From assembly GCF_003633755.1 (NCBI RefSeq), contig NZ_RBIL01000001.1, positions 3,705,426-3,769,425 of the forward strand: 64,000 nt of DNA. Reading direction: 5' to 3'. The notes beneath the pieces were generated by a model that was not told where the DNA came from, did no database searches, and saw nothing but the letters and a program-made list of their open reading frames with translations. Of the stretch, positions 7,860 through 15,690 are shown one piece after another. Position 1 is the first letter of the stretch. Each line of letters starts with the position of its first letter. The position numbers were made by a program, and so were the translations under genes. The stretch comes from Solirubrobacter pauli (lineage in GTDB: Bacteria > Actinomycetota > Thermoleophilia > Solirubrobacterales > Solirubrobacteraceae).

Positions 7860-8705
7860 ATGGGCGCCGTGCCCGATGCTCTTTCGGTCAGTGACCTGCG
7901 CAAGCGCTACGGCGCCAACGAGGCGCTCAAAGGCGTCGACCTGACGGTCGGCGAAGGCGAGCTCGTCGGCCTGCTCGGCCCGAACGGCGCCGGCAAGTCC
8001 TCGCTCGTGAAGATCGCGTGCGGGCTCGTGCGGCCCACGAGCGGAACCGCCCGGATCATGGGCGCCCCGGCCGGGAGCCTCGCCGCCAACGCCGCGCTCG
8101 GCTACCTGGCGGAGCTGTTCCGCTTTCCCGACTGGCTGAGCGCGGATGAGCTGCTCCAGATGCACCAGAAGCTCACCGGGTCCGCCGGCGGCGCGGCCGA
8201 GCGGCGTGAGCTGCTCGAGCTCGTCGCCCTCGGGGACGTGCCGGACCGGCGCGTCGGGCACATGTCCAAGGGCATGCAGCAGCGGCTCGGGATCGCGCAG
8301 GCGATGCTCGGCTCGCCCAAGCTGCTCCTGCTGGACGAGCCGACGAGCGCGCTCGACCCGGCCGGACGGCGGACCGTGCGCCAGCTGCTGGAGACCTTGC
8401 GCGGACGCGGCGTCGCGGTGCTGCTCAACTCGCACCTGCTGTCGGAGGTGGAGCTGGTCTGCGACCGCGTGATCATGATCGCGCGCGGCGAGGTGGTCGC
8501 GGCCGGCACCCCCGCCGAGCTCTCGCACGCGGGCGGCGTCGAGATCACCACCGGCCGCGGTGTGCGGCAGTTCGGGCAGGCGGCGCGCGACGACATCCCG
8601 CGGCTCGTGCGCGAGCTGGTCGAGGCGGGCGAGGACGTGTACGAGATCCGCGTGGTGCGGTCCTCGCTCGAGGACACCTACCTGGAGCTGGTGGGCGGGC
8701 GATGA
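7860..8705 (+). CDS. ABC transporter ATP-binding protein
   Basis: A 281-residue ATPase of an ABC-2 type export system. Walker A is GPNGAGKSS at residues 40-48, the signature appears as MSKGMQQRLGIAQAM, Walker B as KLLLLDEPTSALDP, and the H-loop His as LNSHLLSEVE. The C-terminal tail (VVRSSLEDTYLELVGGR) is the usual end of CcmA/NatA-like drug or polysaccharide exporters. Its stop overlaps the permease start by ATGA, so the two form one operon and very probably one transporter. Substrate unknown. Confidence 0.92.
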   Translation: MGAVPDALSVSDLRKRYGANEALKGVDLTVGEGELVGLLGPNGAGKSSLVKIACGLVRPTSGTARIMGAPAGSLAANAALGYLAELFRFPDWLSADELLQMHQKLTGSAGGAAERRELLELVALGDVPDRRVGHMSKGMQQRLGIAQAMLGSPKLLLLDEPTSALDPAGRRTVRQLLETLRGRGVAVLLNSHLLSEVELVCDRVIMIARGEVVAAGTPAELSHAGGVEITTGRGVRQFGQAARDDIPRLVRELVEAGEDVYEIRVVRSSLEDTYLELVGGR

Positions 8706-9556
8706 GCGGCGTGCAGATCGTCGCGGGGTTCGCGCTCCGCGAGTCCGTGCGGCGCCGCGTGTTCGTCGTCGTCGCGCTGCTCACCGTCGCGTTCCTCGGG
8801 CTCTACGGGCTCGGCGTCTGGCGCGTGTCCCGCGAGGTGACCGAGTTCGGCGACTTCGAGTCCGGCGTCGATCCGGACACGGTCGCGGGCGCGACCCTGC
8901 TCGGCCTGTCGATGTTCGCGACGCTGTTCCTGGGCGCGATCCTCGCCGTCTTCCTGACGCTCAACGCCGTGCGCGGCGACGCCGAACGCGGGCTGCTGCA
9001 GCCGCTCGTCGTGCGGCCGCTCAGCCGCGCGACGTTCCTGCTCGGCCGCTACGCCGCGGCCGCGGGCGTGTGCATGGCCTACACGGTGCTCGTGTTCCTG
9101 GCCTCGGTCGTGATCACCAACCTGTTCATCGACTGGTGGCCGGACCGGCTGCTCGTCCCGGCTTTCCAGATGGCGATCGCCGTCGCGATCCTGGCGGCGC
9201 TCGCGCTCGGCGGGTCGGTGCTGCTGTCGAGCACCGCCAACGGCATCGCGATCTTCATGCTGTTCGGCGCGGGGCTGACCGCGGGCCTGCTCGGGCAGAT
9301 CGGCGAGGCGCTGAGCTCGGACACGCTCCAGGACGTGTCCCAGATCACCTCGTGGATCCTGCCGTTCGAGGCTCACTACCAGAACGCGCTGAGCGAGATC
9401 ACGGCCGACACGTTCGGCTTCAACCGCTACGCGATCAACCTCGGGCCGTTCGGCGGCGCGCAGGCGTTCGGCGCGCTGTTGTGGCCGTACACGGCGCTGT
9501 ACCTGGGCGCGATCGCGTTCGTCGCGCTGTGGGCGTTCCGCCGGCGCGACTTGTGA
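8702..9556 (+). CDS. ABC-2 type transporter permease
   Basis: A 284-residue membrane protein with about six hydrophobic helices. The N-terminal GFALRESVRRRVFVVVALLTVAF is the usual ABC-2 first helix, and the conserved VRGDAERGLLQPLVVRPLSRATFLLGRY segment (shown in pieces by family convention) marks the coupling region typical of NosY-like permeases. It is translated from an ATG overlapping the stop of the ATPase gene. The pair probably exports a lipid, peptide or drug; no adjacent gene indicates which. Confidence 0.88.
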   Translation: MSGVQIVAGFALRESVRRRVFVVVALLTVAFLGLYGLGVWRVSREVTEFGDFESGVDPDTVAGATLLGLSMFATLFLGAILAVFLTLNAVRGDAERGLLQPLVVRPLSRATFLLGRYAAAAGVCMAYTVLVFLASVVITNLFIDWWPDRLLVPAFQMAIAVAILAALALGGSVLLSSTANGIAIFMLFGAGLTAGLLGQIGEALSSDTLQDVSQITSWILPFEAHYQNALSEITADTFGFNRYAINLGPFGGAQAFGALLWPYTALYLGAIAFVALWAFRRRDL

Positions 9557-9582
9557 AGCCCGCCGCGGGGTATTCCAGCACC

Positions 9583-9936
9583 ATGATCCCCGTCGAGAAC
9601 ATCGCGGACTGGCGCGGCCAGGAGGTCGTCGATCCCAACGGCGAGAAGCTCGGCAAGCTCGAAGAGGTCTACTACGACGGTGAGACCGACGAGCCCGCGT
9701 TCGCCGCGGTCAAGACCGGCCTCGTCTCCAAGTCGCTGACGCTCGTGCCGCTGGTGCGCGCGAGCGTCGGGCGCGACTTCGTGCGCGTGGACCGGCGCAA
9801 GGCCGTCTTCAAGAAGGCGCCGAGCTTCGACACCGACGCCGAGCTCACGCTCGACGACGAGGCCGCGACCTACCAGCACTACTCCATGGACTACACGCCC
9901 GCCGGCTCCGGCGCGCGCCGCCTGGCCAAGCGCTAG
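9583..9936 (+). CDS. PRC-barrel domain protein
   Basis: A 117-residue protein. IADWRGQEVVDPNGEKLGKLEEVYYDGETDEPAF (abridged: WRGQEVVDPNGEKLGKLEEV) is a canonical PRC-barrel, a small beta barrel found in RimM and photosynthetic reaction centre H subunits. Many actinobacteria have stand-alone versions of unknown function. The ATG at 9583 is chosen because the barrel begins right after it. Its stop TAG overlaps the stop of the convergent methyltransferase gene in a shared CTAG. Confidence 0.82.
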   Translation: MIPVENIADWRGQEVVDPNGEKLGKLEEVYYDGETDEPAFAAVKTGLVSKSLTLVPLVRASVGRDFVRVDRRKAVFKKAPSFDTDAELTLDDEAATYQHYSMDYTPAGSGARRLAKR

Positions 9937-10523
9937 CGCCGCGTCGCGACGAAGCGGGCGCCCGTCGCCGGGATCACGCCCGTCGCGATCAGCGCCTCCT
10001 CCTCGTCGCGGTGCGCCCAGCCGATCTTGTGGCGGTACAGGTAGGCGCCCGGCACGGGCTCGGGCACGTCGAACCAGGGCGCGAGCGCCTCGCGGATGCG
10101 GGCGACGGAGACGATGTGCTCGCGCATGTGCGCGACGTACTCGGCGGGGTCCTGGTGCTGCCCGGACTTCGCGATCCACCAGCGCGCGGCGCGCTCGTCG
10201 AGCGCGGCGACGTCGTACTCGTCGACCACGAGCCGGCCGCCCGCCCGCAGGAGCCCGGCGAGGTGCTCGAGCGACTCGGCGAGCGGCTCCACGTGGTGCA
10301 GCGACGTCATCGCGACCGCGGCGTCGAACGGCTCGGCCTCGAGCTCGATCAGCGGCACGGCTAGGACGTCGCCGGCACCGCGCGGGTCGATGGCGGTCAC
10401 GTCGTGGCCGGCGCCGCGCAGGACCTCGGCGAGCGCGCCGTCGCCGGCGCCGATCTCGAGGACCCGCGCGGGAGCGGGCGGCAGGGCGGCACGGACGAAG
10501 GCGATGGCGTCAGGAGCAGGCAC
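9933..10523 (-). CDS. Class I SAM-dependent methyltransferase
   Basis: A 196-residue Methyltransf_11-type enzyme. Motif I is VLEIGAGDGALAEVL (residues about 21-35), the acidic end of beta 2 is VTAIDP, motif post-I lies at FDAAVAMTSLHHVEPL, and the next strand is GGRLVVDEYDV. The acceptor cannot be predicted. GTG start. Convergent with the PRC-barrel gene, sharing a CTAG at the stops; 18 bp downstream of the amidotransferase gene on the same strand. Confidence 0.88.
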   Translation of the reverse strand: MPAPDAIAFVRAALPPAPARVLEIGAGDGALAEVLRGAGHDVTAIDPRGAGDVLAVPLIELEAEPFDAAVAMTSLHHVEPLAESLEHLAGLLRAGGRLVVDEYDVAALDERAARWWIAKSGQHQDPAEYVAHMREHIVSVARIREALAPWFDVPEPVPGAYLYRHKIGWAHRDEEEALIATGVIPATGARFVATRR

Positions 10524-10541
10524 GCCCTCAACGATATGTCG

Positions 10542-11234
10542 CTAACGCGAAACCGCAAGCTGGTTTGCCACACGGGCAAAGGCGCCGAAGATCGCCTGGG
10601 AGAGCGCGGCCTGGCTCGGCAGGTGCAGCGCGTCGGCGACGCGCGCAGCCTCCTCGGTCGTGCCCGCGGCGGCCGCTGACTCGGGCCAGCCGGCGTACCA
10701 GCCGTCCACGGCTGCCTGGTCGACCTCCGGATGGAACTGGACGCCCCACGCGCACGGGCCGACGCGGAACCCCTCCGCGCGGCCGCCGGCGGGACGCGCG
10801 TAGACCTCGACGGCGTGCGCGGGCGGCTCGAAGCCGTCCTGGTTCCAGTGCAGCGCGTGCGCGCCGGCGGGGATCGCGCCGAGCACCGGGTCGGTCGGAT
10901 CCAGCACGGTGAGCGGCTCCCAGGAGAGGAACCGCTTGGGTAGGCGCAGGTTCTCGCCGCCGGTCGCGCGGGCCAGCAGCTGCGCGCCGAGGCACACGCC
11001 GAGGAAGGGGATCTGGCGCTCGACCGCCTCGGCGATCAGCGCGACCTCGTCGGCCAGGGCCGGGTCCCACGCGTCCTGCTCGCCGCCGAAGGCGACGATG
11101 GCGTCGAGGCCTTCGAGTTCGGGGAGCTCACCGCGGAAGTGCTCTTCGACGGGGCCGAGCGGCGCGGCGGCGTTGCCCAGGAACGGCTGCTGGAGGTGAT
11201 GGATGACGGCGATGCGCGGGTACTGGTCAGTCAT
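10542..11234 (-). CDS. Class I glutamine amidotransferase-like protein
   Basis: A 230-residue stand-alone GATase1 domain, similar to GMP synthase-like amidotransferases. The nucleophile elbow is PFLGVCLGAQLLARATGG (Cys in GVCLGAQ) and the catalytic His and Glu lie in WGVQFHPEVD. The start MTDQYPRIAVIHHLQQPF is chosen because the first beta strand begins there; upstream in-frame ATGs exist. This ATG lies on the complementary strand of the permease's ATG, so the two start codons overlap within a CATG. Such proteins may act on gamma-glutamyl compounds; the neighbouring amino acid permease would fit a nitrogen-compound catabolic role, but this is inference. Confidence 0.85.
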   Translation of the reverse strand: MTDQYPRIAVIHHLQQPFLGNAAAPLGPVEEHFRGELPELEGLDAIVAFGGEQDAWDPALADEVALIAEAVERQIPFLGVCLGAQLLARATGGENLRLPKRFLSWEPLTVLDPTDPVLGAIPAGAHALHWNQDGFEPPAHAVEVYARPAGGRAEGFRVGPCAWGVQFHPEVDQAAVDGWYAGWPESAAAAGTTEEAARVADALHLPSQAALSQAIFGAFARVANQLAVSR

Positions 11235-11235
11235 G
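11232..11235. other. CATG shared by two divergent start codons
   Basis: ATG of the amino acid permease occupies 11233-11235 on the plus strand and ATG of the amidotransferase occupies 11234-11232 on the minus strand. There is therefore no intergenic DNA, and each promoter must lie inside the other gene. Neither start has an obvious Shine-Dalgarno sequence. Confidence 0.55.
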
Positions 11236-12657
11236 GATTCAGGGGGTCTGCAGAGCGGCTTGAAGCGCCGCCACGTGACGATGATCTCGCTCGGCGGGGT
11301 CATCGGCGCCGGCCTGTTCGTGGGGTCGGGCGCCGTGATCAACCAGACCGGGCCGGCTGCGGTGCTCTCCTATCTTGCCGCGGGCGTGCTCGTCATCCTC
11401 GTGATGCGCATGCTGGGCGAGATGGCGGTGGCCCGGCCGAGCACCGGCTCGTTCGCCGACTACGCGGGTGAGGCGCTCGGTCCGTGGGCGCGCTTCACGG
11501 TCGGCTGGCTGTACTGGTACTTCTGGGTGATCGTGCTGGCCGTGGAGGCGGCGGCGGGCGCGGCGATCATCGAGGAATGGCTGCCGGGCGTGCCGATCTG
11601 GGCGTCCAGCCTCGTGCTGATGATCCTGCTCACGGCCACGAACCTGATCTCCGTGCGCTCGTTCGGCGAGTTCGAGTTCTGGTTCGCGTCGATCAAGGTC
11701 GCCGCGATCGTGGCCTTCATCGCGGTGGCGCTGGGCTACGTGATCTTCGGCGGCGGCGTCGCGCCGCTCACGAACGAGGGCGGCTTCGTGCCCGAGGGCG
11801 GCGTGTCGATCCTGTCGGGCATCGTGATCGTGATCTTCGCCTTCGTGGGCGCGGAGATCGCGACGGTCGCGGCCGCGGAGTCCGACGAGCCCGGCGAGTC
11901 GGTGCGCAAGGCCACGAACTCGGTGATCACGCGCGTGCTCGTCTTCTACGTGCTCGCCGTGTTCCTGATCGTGGCGATCCTGCCGTGGAACTCGGCCGAG
12001 CTGGGCAAGTCGCCGTTCGCCGCGACGCTGGACGAGATCGGCATCCCGGCCGCGGCGCAGGTGATGAACGTGGTCGTGCTCACCGCGGTGCTCTCGTGCC
12101 TGAACTCCGGCCTGTACGTCGCCTCGCGCATGAACTTCTCGCTGGCGCGGGCCGGCGACGCGCCGCAGTGGATGGTGCGCCTGAACTCACGCGGCGTGCC
12201 CGCGCGCGCGACCGTCATCGCCACGTCGATCGGCTTCCTGTCGGTGATCGCCAACGTGATCTCGCCGGACAAGGTGTTCCTGTTCCTGCTCAACACGAGC
12301 GGTGCCGTCGCGCTGTTCGTGTACCTGCTGATCGCCTGCTCGCAGCTGGTGCTGCGGCGCCGGCTCGAGCGTGAGGACCCCGAGTCGCTCAAGGTCCGGA
12401 TGTGGGCGTACCCGTACCTGACCTACTTCGCGATCGCGGCGATCGGCGTGGTGATCGCGTCGATGGCGCTGGTCGAGGACGTGCGCTCGCAGCTCTGGCT
12501 CGGGCTGCTGAGCGTCGGCGTCGTGCTCGCCGCCTACGTCGTCAAGTCACGGGTGCAGCGCGCGAGCGGCGAGGGCGGCGCGCCCCCGCGCGAGGGGCGG
12601 TTCGCCCGTGAGGACGACCGCCACGGCGCGCTGGACGTCAGCTCAGGTCGTTCTTGA
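11233..12657 (+). CDS. Amino acid permease (APC superfamily, GabP/AnsP-like)
   Basis: A 474-residue, 12-helix transporter. LKRRHVTMISLGGVIGAGLFVGSG is the amino acid transporter signature of the AAT branch (consensus motif with GGVIGAGLF), followed by the MRMLGEMAVARPSTGSFADYA helix 2-3 loop. It most resembles GABA or basic/neutral amino acid permeases of the AAT family. The ATG at 11233 places the signature at the usual distance; an ATG at 11203 would add ten residues. The C-terminus carries a charged cytoplasmic tail. It is divergent from the amidotransferase with overlapping start codons. Confidence 0.88.
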   Translation: MDSGGLQSGLKRRHVTMISLGGVIGAGLFVGSGAVINQTGPAAVLSYLAAGVLVILVMRMLGEMAVARPSTGSFADYAGEALGPWARFTVGWLYWYFWVIVLAVEAAAGAAIIEEWLPGVPIWASSLVLMILLTATNLISVRSFGEFEFWFASIKVAAIVAFIAVALGYVIFGGGVAPLTNEGGFVPEGGVSILSGIVIVIFAFVGAEIATVAAAESDEPGESVRKATNSVITRVLVFYVLAVFLIVAILPWNSAELGKSPFAATLDEIGIPAAAQVMNVVVLTAVLSCLNSGLYVASRMNFSLARAGDAPQWMVRLNSRGVPARATVIATSIGFLSVIANVISPDKVFLFLLNTSGAVALFVYLLIACSQLVLRRRLEREDPESLKVRMWAYPYLTYFAIAAIGVVIASMALVEDVRSQLWLGLLSVGVVLAAYVVKSRVQRASGEGGAPPREGRFAREDDRHGALDVSSGRS

Positions 12658-13042
12658 TCTGGAGGGGCGGCGCGCCCGGCTCCGAGGCCACCGGGGCCTC
12701 CGCGGGCGCGTCGGCCTTCGGCTCGATGCCGAGCGTCGTGGCGAGCTCGCCCGTCTCGTACATCTCGGTGACGATGTCGCAGCCGCCGACGAGCTCGCCG
12801 TTGACGAACAGCTGGGGGATCGTCGGCCAGTTCGAGATCGCGGACAGCTCCTGGCGGATCCGCGGGTCCGGGAGGATGTCCACGGCCGCGTACGAGGCGC
12901 CGAGCGCGTCGAGGGCGGCGACGGTGCGGGCGCTGAAGCCGCACATCGGCTGCTCCGGGCGACCCTTCATGAAGAGGATGACTTCGTGCTCGGAGATCGC
13001 CTTGGAGATCTCGTCGCGCATGGGATTCTCAGTGGCGCTCAC
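12638..13042 (-). CDS. Grx4-family monothiol glutaredoxin
   Basis: A 134-residue protein with the CGFS-type active site: MKGRPEQPMCGFSARTVAALD. The downstream WPTIPQLFVNGELVGGCDI holds the cis-Pro and glutathione-binding region. CGFS glutaredoxins bind a [2Fe-2S] cluster with glutathione and pass it on, often with BolA. The GTG at 13042 overlaps the BolA stop (GTGA); an ATG at 13021 (MRDEISK) is the alternative and would give the usual core length. A Pro/Ala-rich acidic C-terminal tail of about 30 residues follows the domain. It converges on the permease, overlapping its last 20 bases. Confidence 0.9.
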   Translation of the reverse strand: MSATENPMRDEISKAISEHEVILFMKGRPEQPMCGFSARTVAALDALGASYAAVDILPDPRIRQELSAISNWPTIPQLFVNGELVGGCDIVTEMYETGELATTLGIEPKADAPAEAPVASEPGAPPLQIKNDLS

Positions 13043-13269
13043 GCTTCCGCCTTCGTGACGAGGGATAGGGCATGGATCGGGCCGCCGATGTCGGCTCCGA
13101 ACACCGCATACACGCGGCGATGCTGCTCGATGCGGCTCATCTCGGCGAACTCCGGCGCGACGACGGTGGCGCGGAAGTGGTCTTCCGTGCCCGTGAGGTC
13201 GGTGACGCTGGCTGTAGAGCCGGGAATCGCGGCCTCGATGCGCTGCTTGAGGTCGTCGGTGGAGGGCAT
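13039..13269 (-). CDS. BolA family protein
   Basis: A 76-residue single-domain BolA/IbaG-like protein. VTDLTGTEDHFRATVVAPEF has the conserved HF segment and SRIEQHRRVYAVFG carries the RH(R)xVY signature; the end IHALSLVTKAEA matches the HALslk ending of the family. BolA proteins pair with CGFS glutaredoxins to hold or transfer [2Fe-2S] clusters. It is the first gene of a two-gene operon with the Grx4 gene and is divergent from the A-type carrier gene, giving a compact iron-sulfur locus. Confidence 0.9.
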   Translation of the reverse strand: MPSTDDLKQRIEAAIPGSTASVTDLTGTEDHFRATVVAPEFAEMSRIEQHRRVYAVFGADIGGPIHALSLVTKAEA

Positions 13270-13280
13270 TCACCTGGAGG

Positions 13281-13306
13281 GTAGCGGTCGCTACACTTCG
13301 GGAAGT
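13281..13306. promoter_or_regulatory. Two adjacent palindromes in the bolA / A-type carrier divergent promoter
   Basis: GTAGCG-GT-CGCTAC (13281-13294) is immediately followed by ACTTC-GG-GAAGT (13295-13306). Both are perfect inverted repeats and together fill the centre of a 71-bp divergent gap. This is a strong candidate operator region for a regulator of iron-sulfur assembly; which regulator is not known. Confidence 0.5.
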
Positions 13307-13340
13307 ATTGGCTGGGAAACCCGCACGGGAGTACTGACAC

Positions 13341-13694
13341 GTGATCACCTTCACCGAAAAGGGCGCCGAGAAGGTTCAGGAGTTCCTGGCGTCCCAGAGC
13401 ACTGACGTGCAGACCGCCGGGCTCCGCGTGGGCGTCCGCGGCGGCGGGTGCTCGGGCTTCCAGTATGCGCTCGCGTTCGACCAGGAGCGCCCGGGTGACG
13501 AGGTCTTCGAGGACCACGGCCTGCGCATCCTCGTCGACAGCCCGTCGCTCCCCTACGTCAAGGGCGCGGTCGTCGACTACGTCGAGTCCATGCAGGGCGC
13601 CGGCTTCAAGGTCGACAACCCGAACGTCATCGCGGCCTGCGGCTGCGGCTCCTCGTTCCGCGTCGCGGAAGAGGAAGAAGTCTCCGCGGTCTAG
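13341..13694 (+). CDS. erpA: A-type iron-sulfur carrier (IscA/ErpA/SufA family)
   Basis: A 117-residue HesB-like domain protein. The three conserved cysteines are visible: one in VRGGGCSGFQYAL (about residue 40) and two in the C-terminal AACGCGSSF. The length and the CGCG ending match ErpA/IscA proteins that deliver Fe-S clusters to apo-enzymes. GTG start preceded by GGGAG. Its divergent neighbours are BolA and Grx4, both of which exchange clusters with A-type carriers, so the locus is probably one functional module. A hairpin at 13709 likely ends transcription. The erpA name is by family resemblance; iscA or sufA cannot be excluded. Confidence 0.9.
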   Translation: MITFTEKGAEKVQEFLASQSTDVQTAGLRVGVRGGGCSGFQYALAFDQERPGDEVFEDHGLRILVDSPSLPYVKGAVVDYVESMQGAGFKVDNPNVIAACGCGSSFRVAEEEEVSAV

Positions 13695-13708
13695 ACCCTG
13701 TCGTATTG

Positions 13709-13729
13709 AGCGGCGCCTCGCGCGCCGCT
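13709..13729 (+). terminator. Intrinsic terminator candidate after the A-type carrier gene
   Basis: AGCGGCGC-CTCGC-GCGCCGCT: an 8-bp perfect GC stem with a 5-base loop, followed by TTACTC. It lies 14 bp past the stop of the carrier gene and just before the next gene. Confidence 0.55.
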
Positions 13730-13741
13730 TTACTCCCGCGC

Positions 13742-14503
13742 GTGAAACTCCGCGCGCTGTGCCTGACCCTGCTCGCCTCCGCCTGCTTCGCCCCCGCGGC
13801 GAACGCGTCGGTCGGCGACCTCCTGATGCCGGTCTACGACGCGGCCGACGATGTGCACGTCCGCTCCGGCGGCGACCTCGTGCGCTTCGGCCCGAAGGCC
13901 GCGAAGCTCTACAAGACGATCGCGGGCAAGACCGCGTACGTCGGCTGCGGCGAGGTCGGCGACGACGACGGCAGACTGCGCTCGATGGGATTCATGGCGA
14001 ATCCGAGCTCCAAGATCCCCAAGCGCCGCGGCACCGTGCGGATGTGGACGCAGGGTGACTACTGCACGATCGCCACGAAGCAGGAGAAGCGGGACCGGCG
14101 GTGCTTCCCGACCGAGGACCGCAAGCGGTGCGTCCGCGTGATCGTCGCGGTCACCGACCGCGGCCGCGCGTTCCTCGACCAGCGCGCACGCACGATGGAG
14201 CTGGGCGTGATGACCGTCGCCGTCAGCCTGGCCGGCGACCCGTCGTTCAAGCTGCCGGGCGACACCCTCCTCGAGCGCGTCCAGGCGCAGCTCGGCCCGG
14301 ACGTCGTCGAGCTCGCGACGCCCGACGACACCCCGCCCGCCGGCAAGGTCGGCTACTGGACCGACGGCAAGGCCGGCATCGCTGCGGTCGTCCTCCTCGC
14401 CGACGGCACGCGCCGCTTCGTGCGCATCCAGGACGGCGTCTACAGCACCAACGACATGGCGCTCAACGGCCTCGACAACGACGACGCGTACACGCTCGAC
14501 TGA
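13742..14503 (+). CDS. Secreted protein of unknown function
   Basis: A 253-residue protein with a clear signal peptide (MKLRALCLTLLASACFAPAANA, cleavage after ANA expected). The GTG at 13742 is chosen because it directly opens the signal peptide; a longer frame starts inside the upstream terminator. The mature part has several Cys (CGEVGDDDG, DYCTIAT, RRCFPTEDRKRCVRV) which could form disulfides, and a mix of beta strands. I do not recognise the family. Nothing in the neighbours gives a function. Confidence 0.7.
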   Translation: MKLRALCLTLLASACFAPAANASVGDLLMPVYDAADDVHVRSGGDLVRFGPKAAKLYKTIAGKTAYVGCGEVGDDDGRLRSMGFMANPSSKIPKRRGTVRMWTQGDYCTIATKQEKRDRRCFPTEDRKRCVRVIVAVTDRGRAFLDQRARTMELGVMTVAVSLAGDPSFKLPGDTLLERVQAQLGPDVVELATPDDTPPAGKVGYWTDGKAGIAAVVLLADGTRRFVRIQDGVYSTNDMALNGLDNDDAYTLD

Positions 14504-14542
14504 TGCGGCTCACATCGTCCTAGCGGTGGACGTTGGAGGCGC

Positions 14543-15163
14543 ATGCGCCTCTACGACTACGCCGCGTCCGGCAACTGCTTCAAGGTCCGGCTCCTGCTCG
14601 GGATGCTGGACCGCGCGTACGAGCGCGTTCCCGTCGACATCTTCGGCGGGGACACGCTCACGTGCGAGTTCGCGATGATCAACCCGGTGCGCGAGACGCC
14701 GGTGCTCGAGCTGGACTCGGGGGAGCGGATCACGCAGTCCAACGCGATCCTCTGGTACCTCGCGGAGGGCACGGCGTGGCTGCCGGGAACACCGCTCGAG
14801 CGCGCGCAGGTGGCGCAGTGGCTGTCGTTCGAGCAGGAGCGGGTGATGGGCGGGCTGGGCGGGCCGCGCTTCCGGCTCGTGACGGGGCGCGCGACCGAGG
14901 CGGAGGTGGCGCCGCGGCTGGCGGTCGGCCGCGCGGCGCTCGACGTGCTCGACGCGCACCTGGCCGCGCGCGACTGGCTGGTGGGCGGGAGGCCCTCGAT
15001 CGCCGACGTCTCGGTGTTCGCGTACACGAGCGTGGCGCCCGTCGAGGTGCCCGGCGCGGTCGCCGCGTGGGTGGACCGCGTGCGTGCGCTGCCGGGCTTC
15101 GTCGACGACTTCGTCCGGTACCCGGAGAACGCGCGTCCCGGGGCGGGGTCCTCGATCTATTAG
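14543..15163 (+). CDS. Glutathione S-transferase family protein
   Basis: A 206-residue GST-like protein. The N-terminal thioredoxin fold is MRLYDYAASGNCFKVRLLLGML with Ser/Cys near the usual catalytic position, and the cis-Pro motif is ETPVLELDSGERITQSNAILWYLAE, including the ESxAI-like SNAI glutathione-binding site. The C-terminal helical domain has the N-capping box DWLVGGRPSIADVSVFAY. Since most actinobacteria lack glutathione, the true thiol partner is uncertain; note the CGFS glutaredoxin upstream. It is followed 10 bp later by the truncated globin gene. Confidence 0.85.
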   Translation: MRLYDYAASGNCFKVRLLLGMLDRAYERVPVDIFGGDTLTCEFAMINPVRETPVLELDSGERITQSNAILWYLAEGTAWLPGTPLERAQVAQWLSFEQERVMGGLGGPRFRLVTGRATEAEVAPRLAVGRAALDVLDAHLAARDWLVGGRPSIADVSVFAYTSVAPVEVPGAVAAWVDRVRALPGFVDDFVRYPENARPGAGSSIY

Positions 15164-15173
15164 CGTCTGGCGT

Positions 15174-15644
15174 GTGGCGGACACACCGACGATCTACGAG
15201 TGGGCAGGCGGCCGCGAGGCGTTCGCGCGCTGGCTGAACGCGTTCTACGACCTCGTCGAGGACGACGACGAGCTGGCCGCGCTGTTCGGCGGGGCCGTCA
15301 GCGAGGCGCACCGCGACCACGTCACCACCTGGTGGTGCGAGGTGATGGGTGGTCCCGGCGACTACACCGCGCACCACGGCGGCTACGAGCACATGCTCGG
15401 ACACCACCTGGGCCTGGGGATCACGGCCGAGCAGCGCCTGACCTTCGTGACGCTGCTCTCGCACGCGGCGGACCTCGCCGCGCTGCCGGACGACCCGGAG
15501 TTCCGGGCGGCGATCATGGGCTACGCCGAGTGGGGCACGCGGCTCGCGCTGCTCAACTCCCAGCCGGGTGCGCAGGTGGTGGAGCGCGCGCCGGTGCCCC
15601 GCTGGGGGTGGGGCGTGGCGCCGCCGTACGTCCCGGAGGGGTGA
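15174..15644 (+). CDS. Group II truncated hemoglobin-like protein
   Basis: A 156-residue globin of the 2-on-2 type. TIYEWAGGREAFARWLNAFYDLVEDDDELAALF is the typical helix B-E start; HRDHVTTWWCEVMGGP and YTAHHGGYEHMLGHHLGL hold the distal region and the proximal His of helix F (GHHLGL). The conserved late WGT (EWGTRLAL) is also seen. Such proteins bind O2 or NO and often serve in detoxification. The GTG at 15174 is chosen; the ORF extends upstream but into the GST gene. A Trp/Pro-rich tail of about 20 residues (RWGWGVAPPY) is also typical of this branch. Confidence 0.85.
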   Translation: MADTPTIYEWAGGREAFARWLNAFYDLVEDDDELAALFGGAVSEAHRDHVTTWWCEVMGGPGDYTAHHGGYEHMLGHHLGLGITAEQRLTFVTLLSHAADLAALPDDPEFRAAIMGYAEWGTRLALLNSQPGAQVVERAPVPRWGWGVAPPYVPEG

Positions 15645-15690
15645 CGCCTCGCCGTTACCGCGGCCAGCCGCCCGGCTAGCCTCGGACGTG

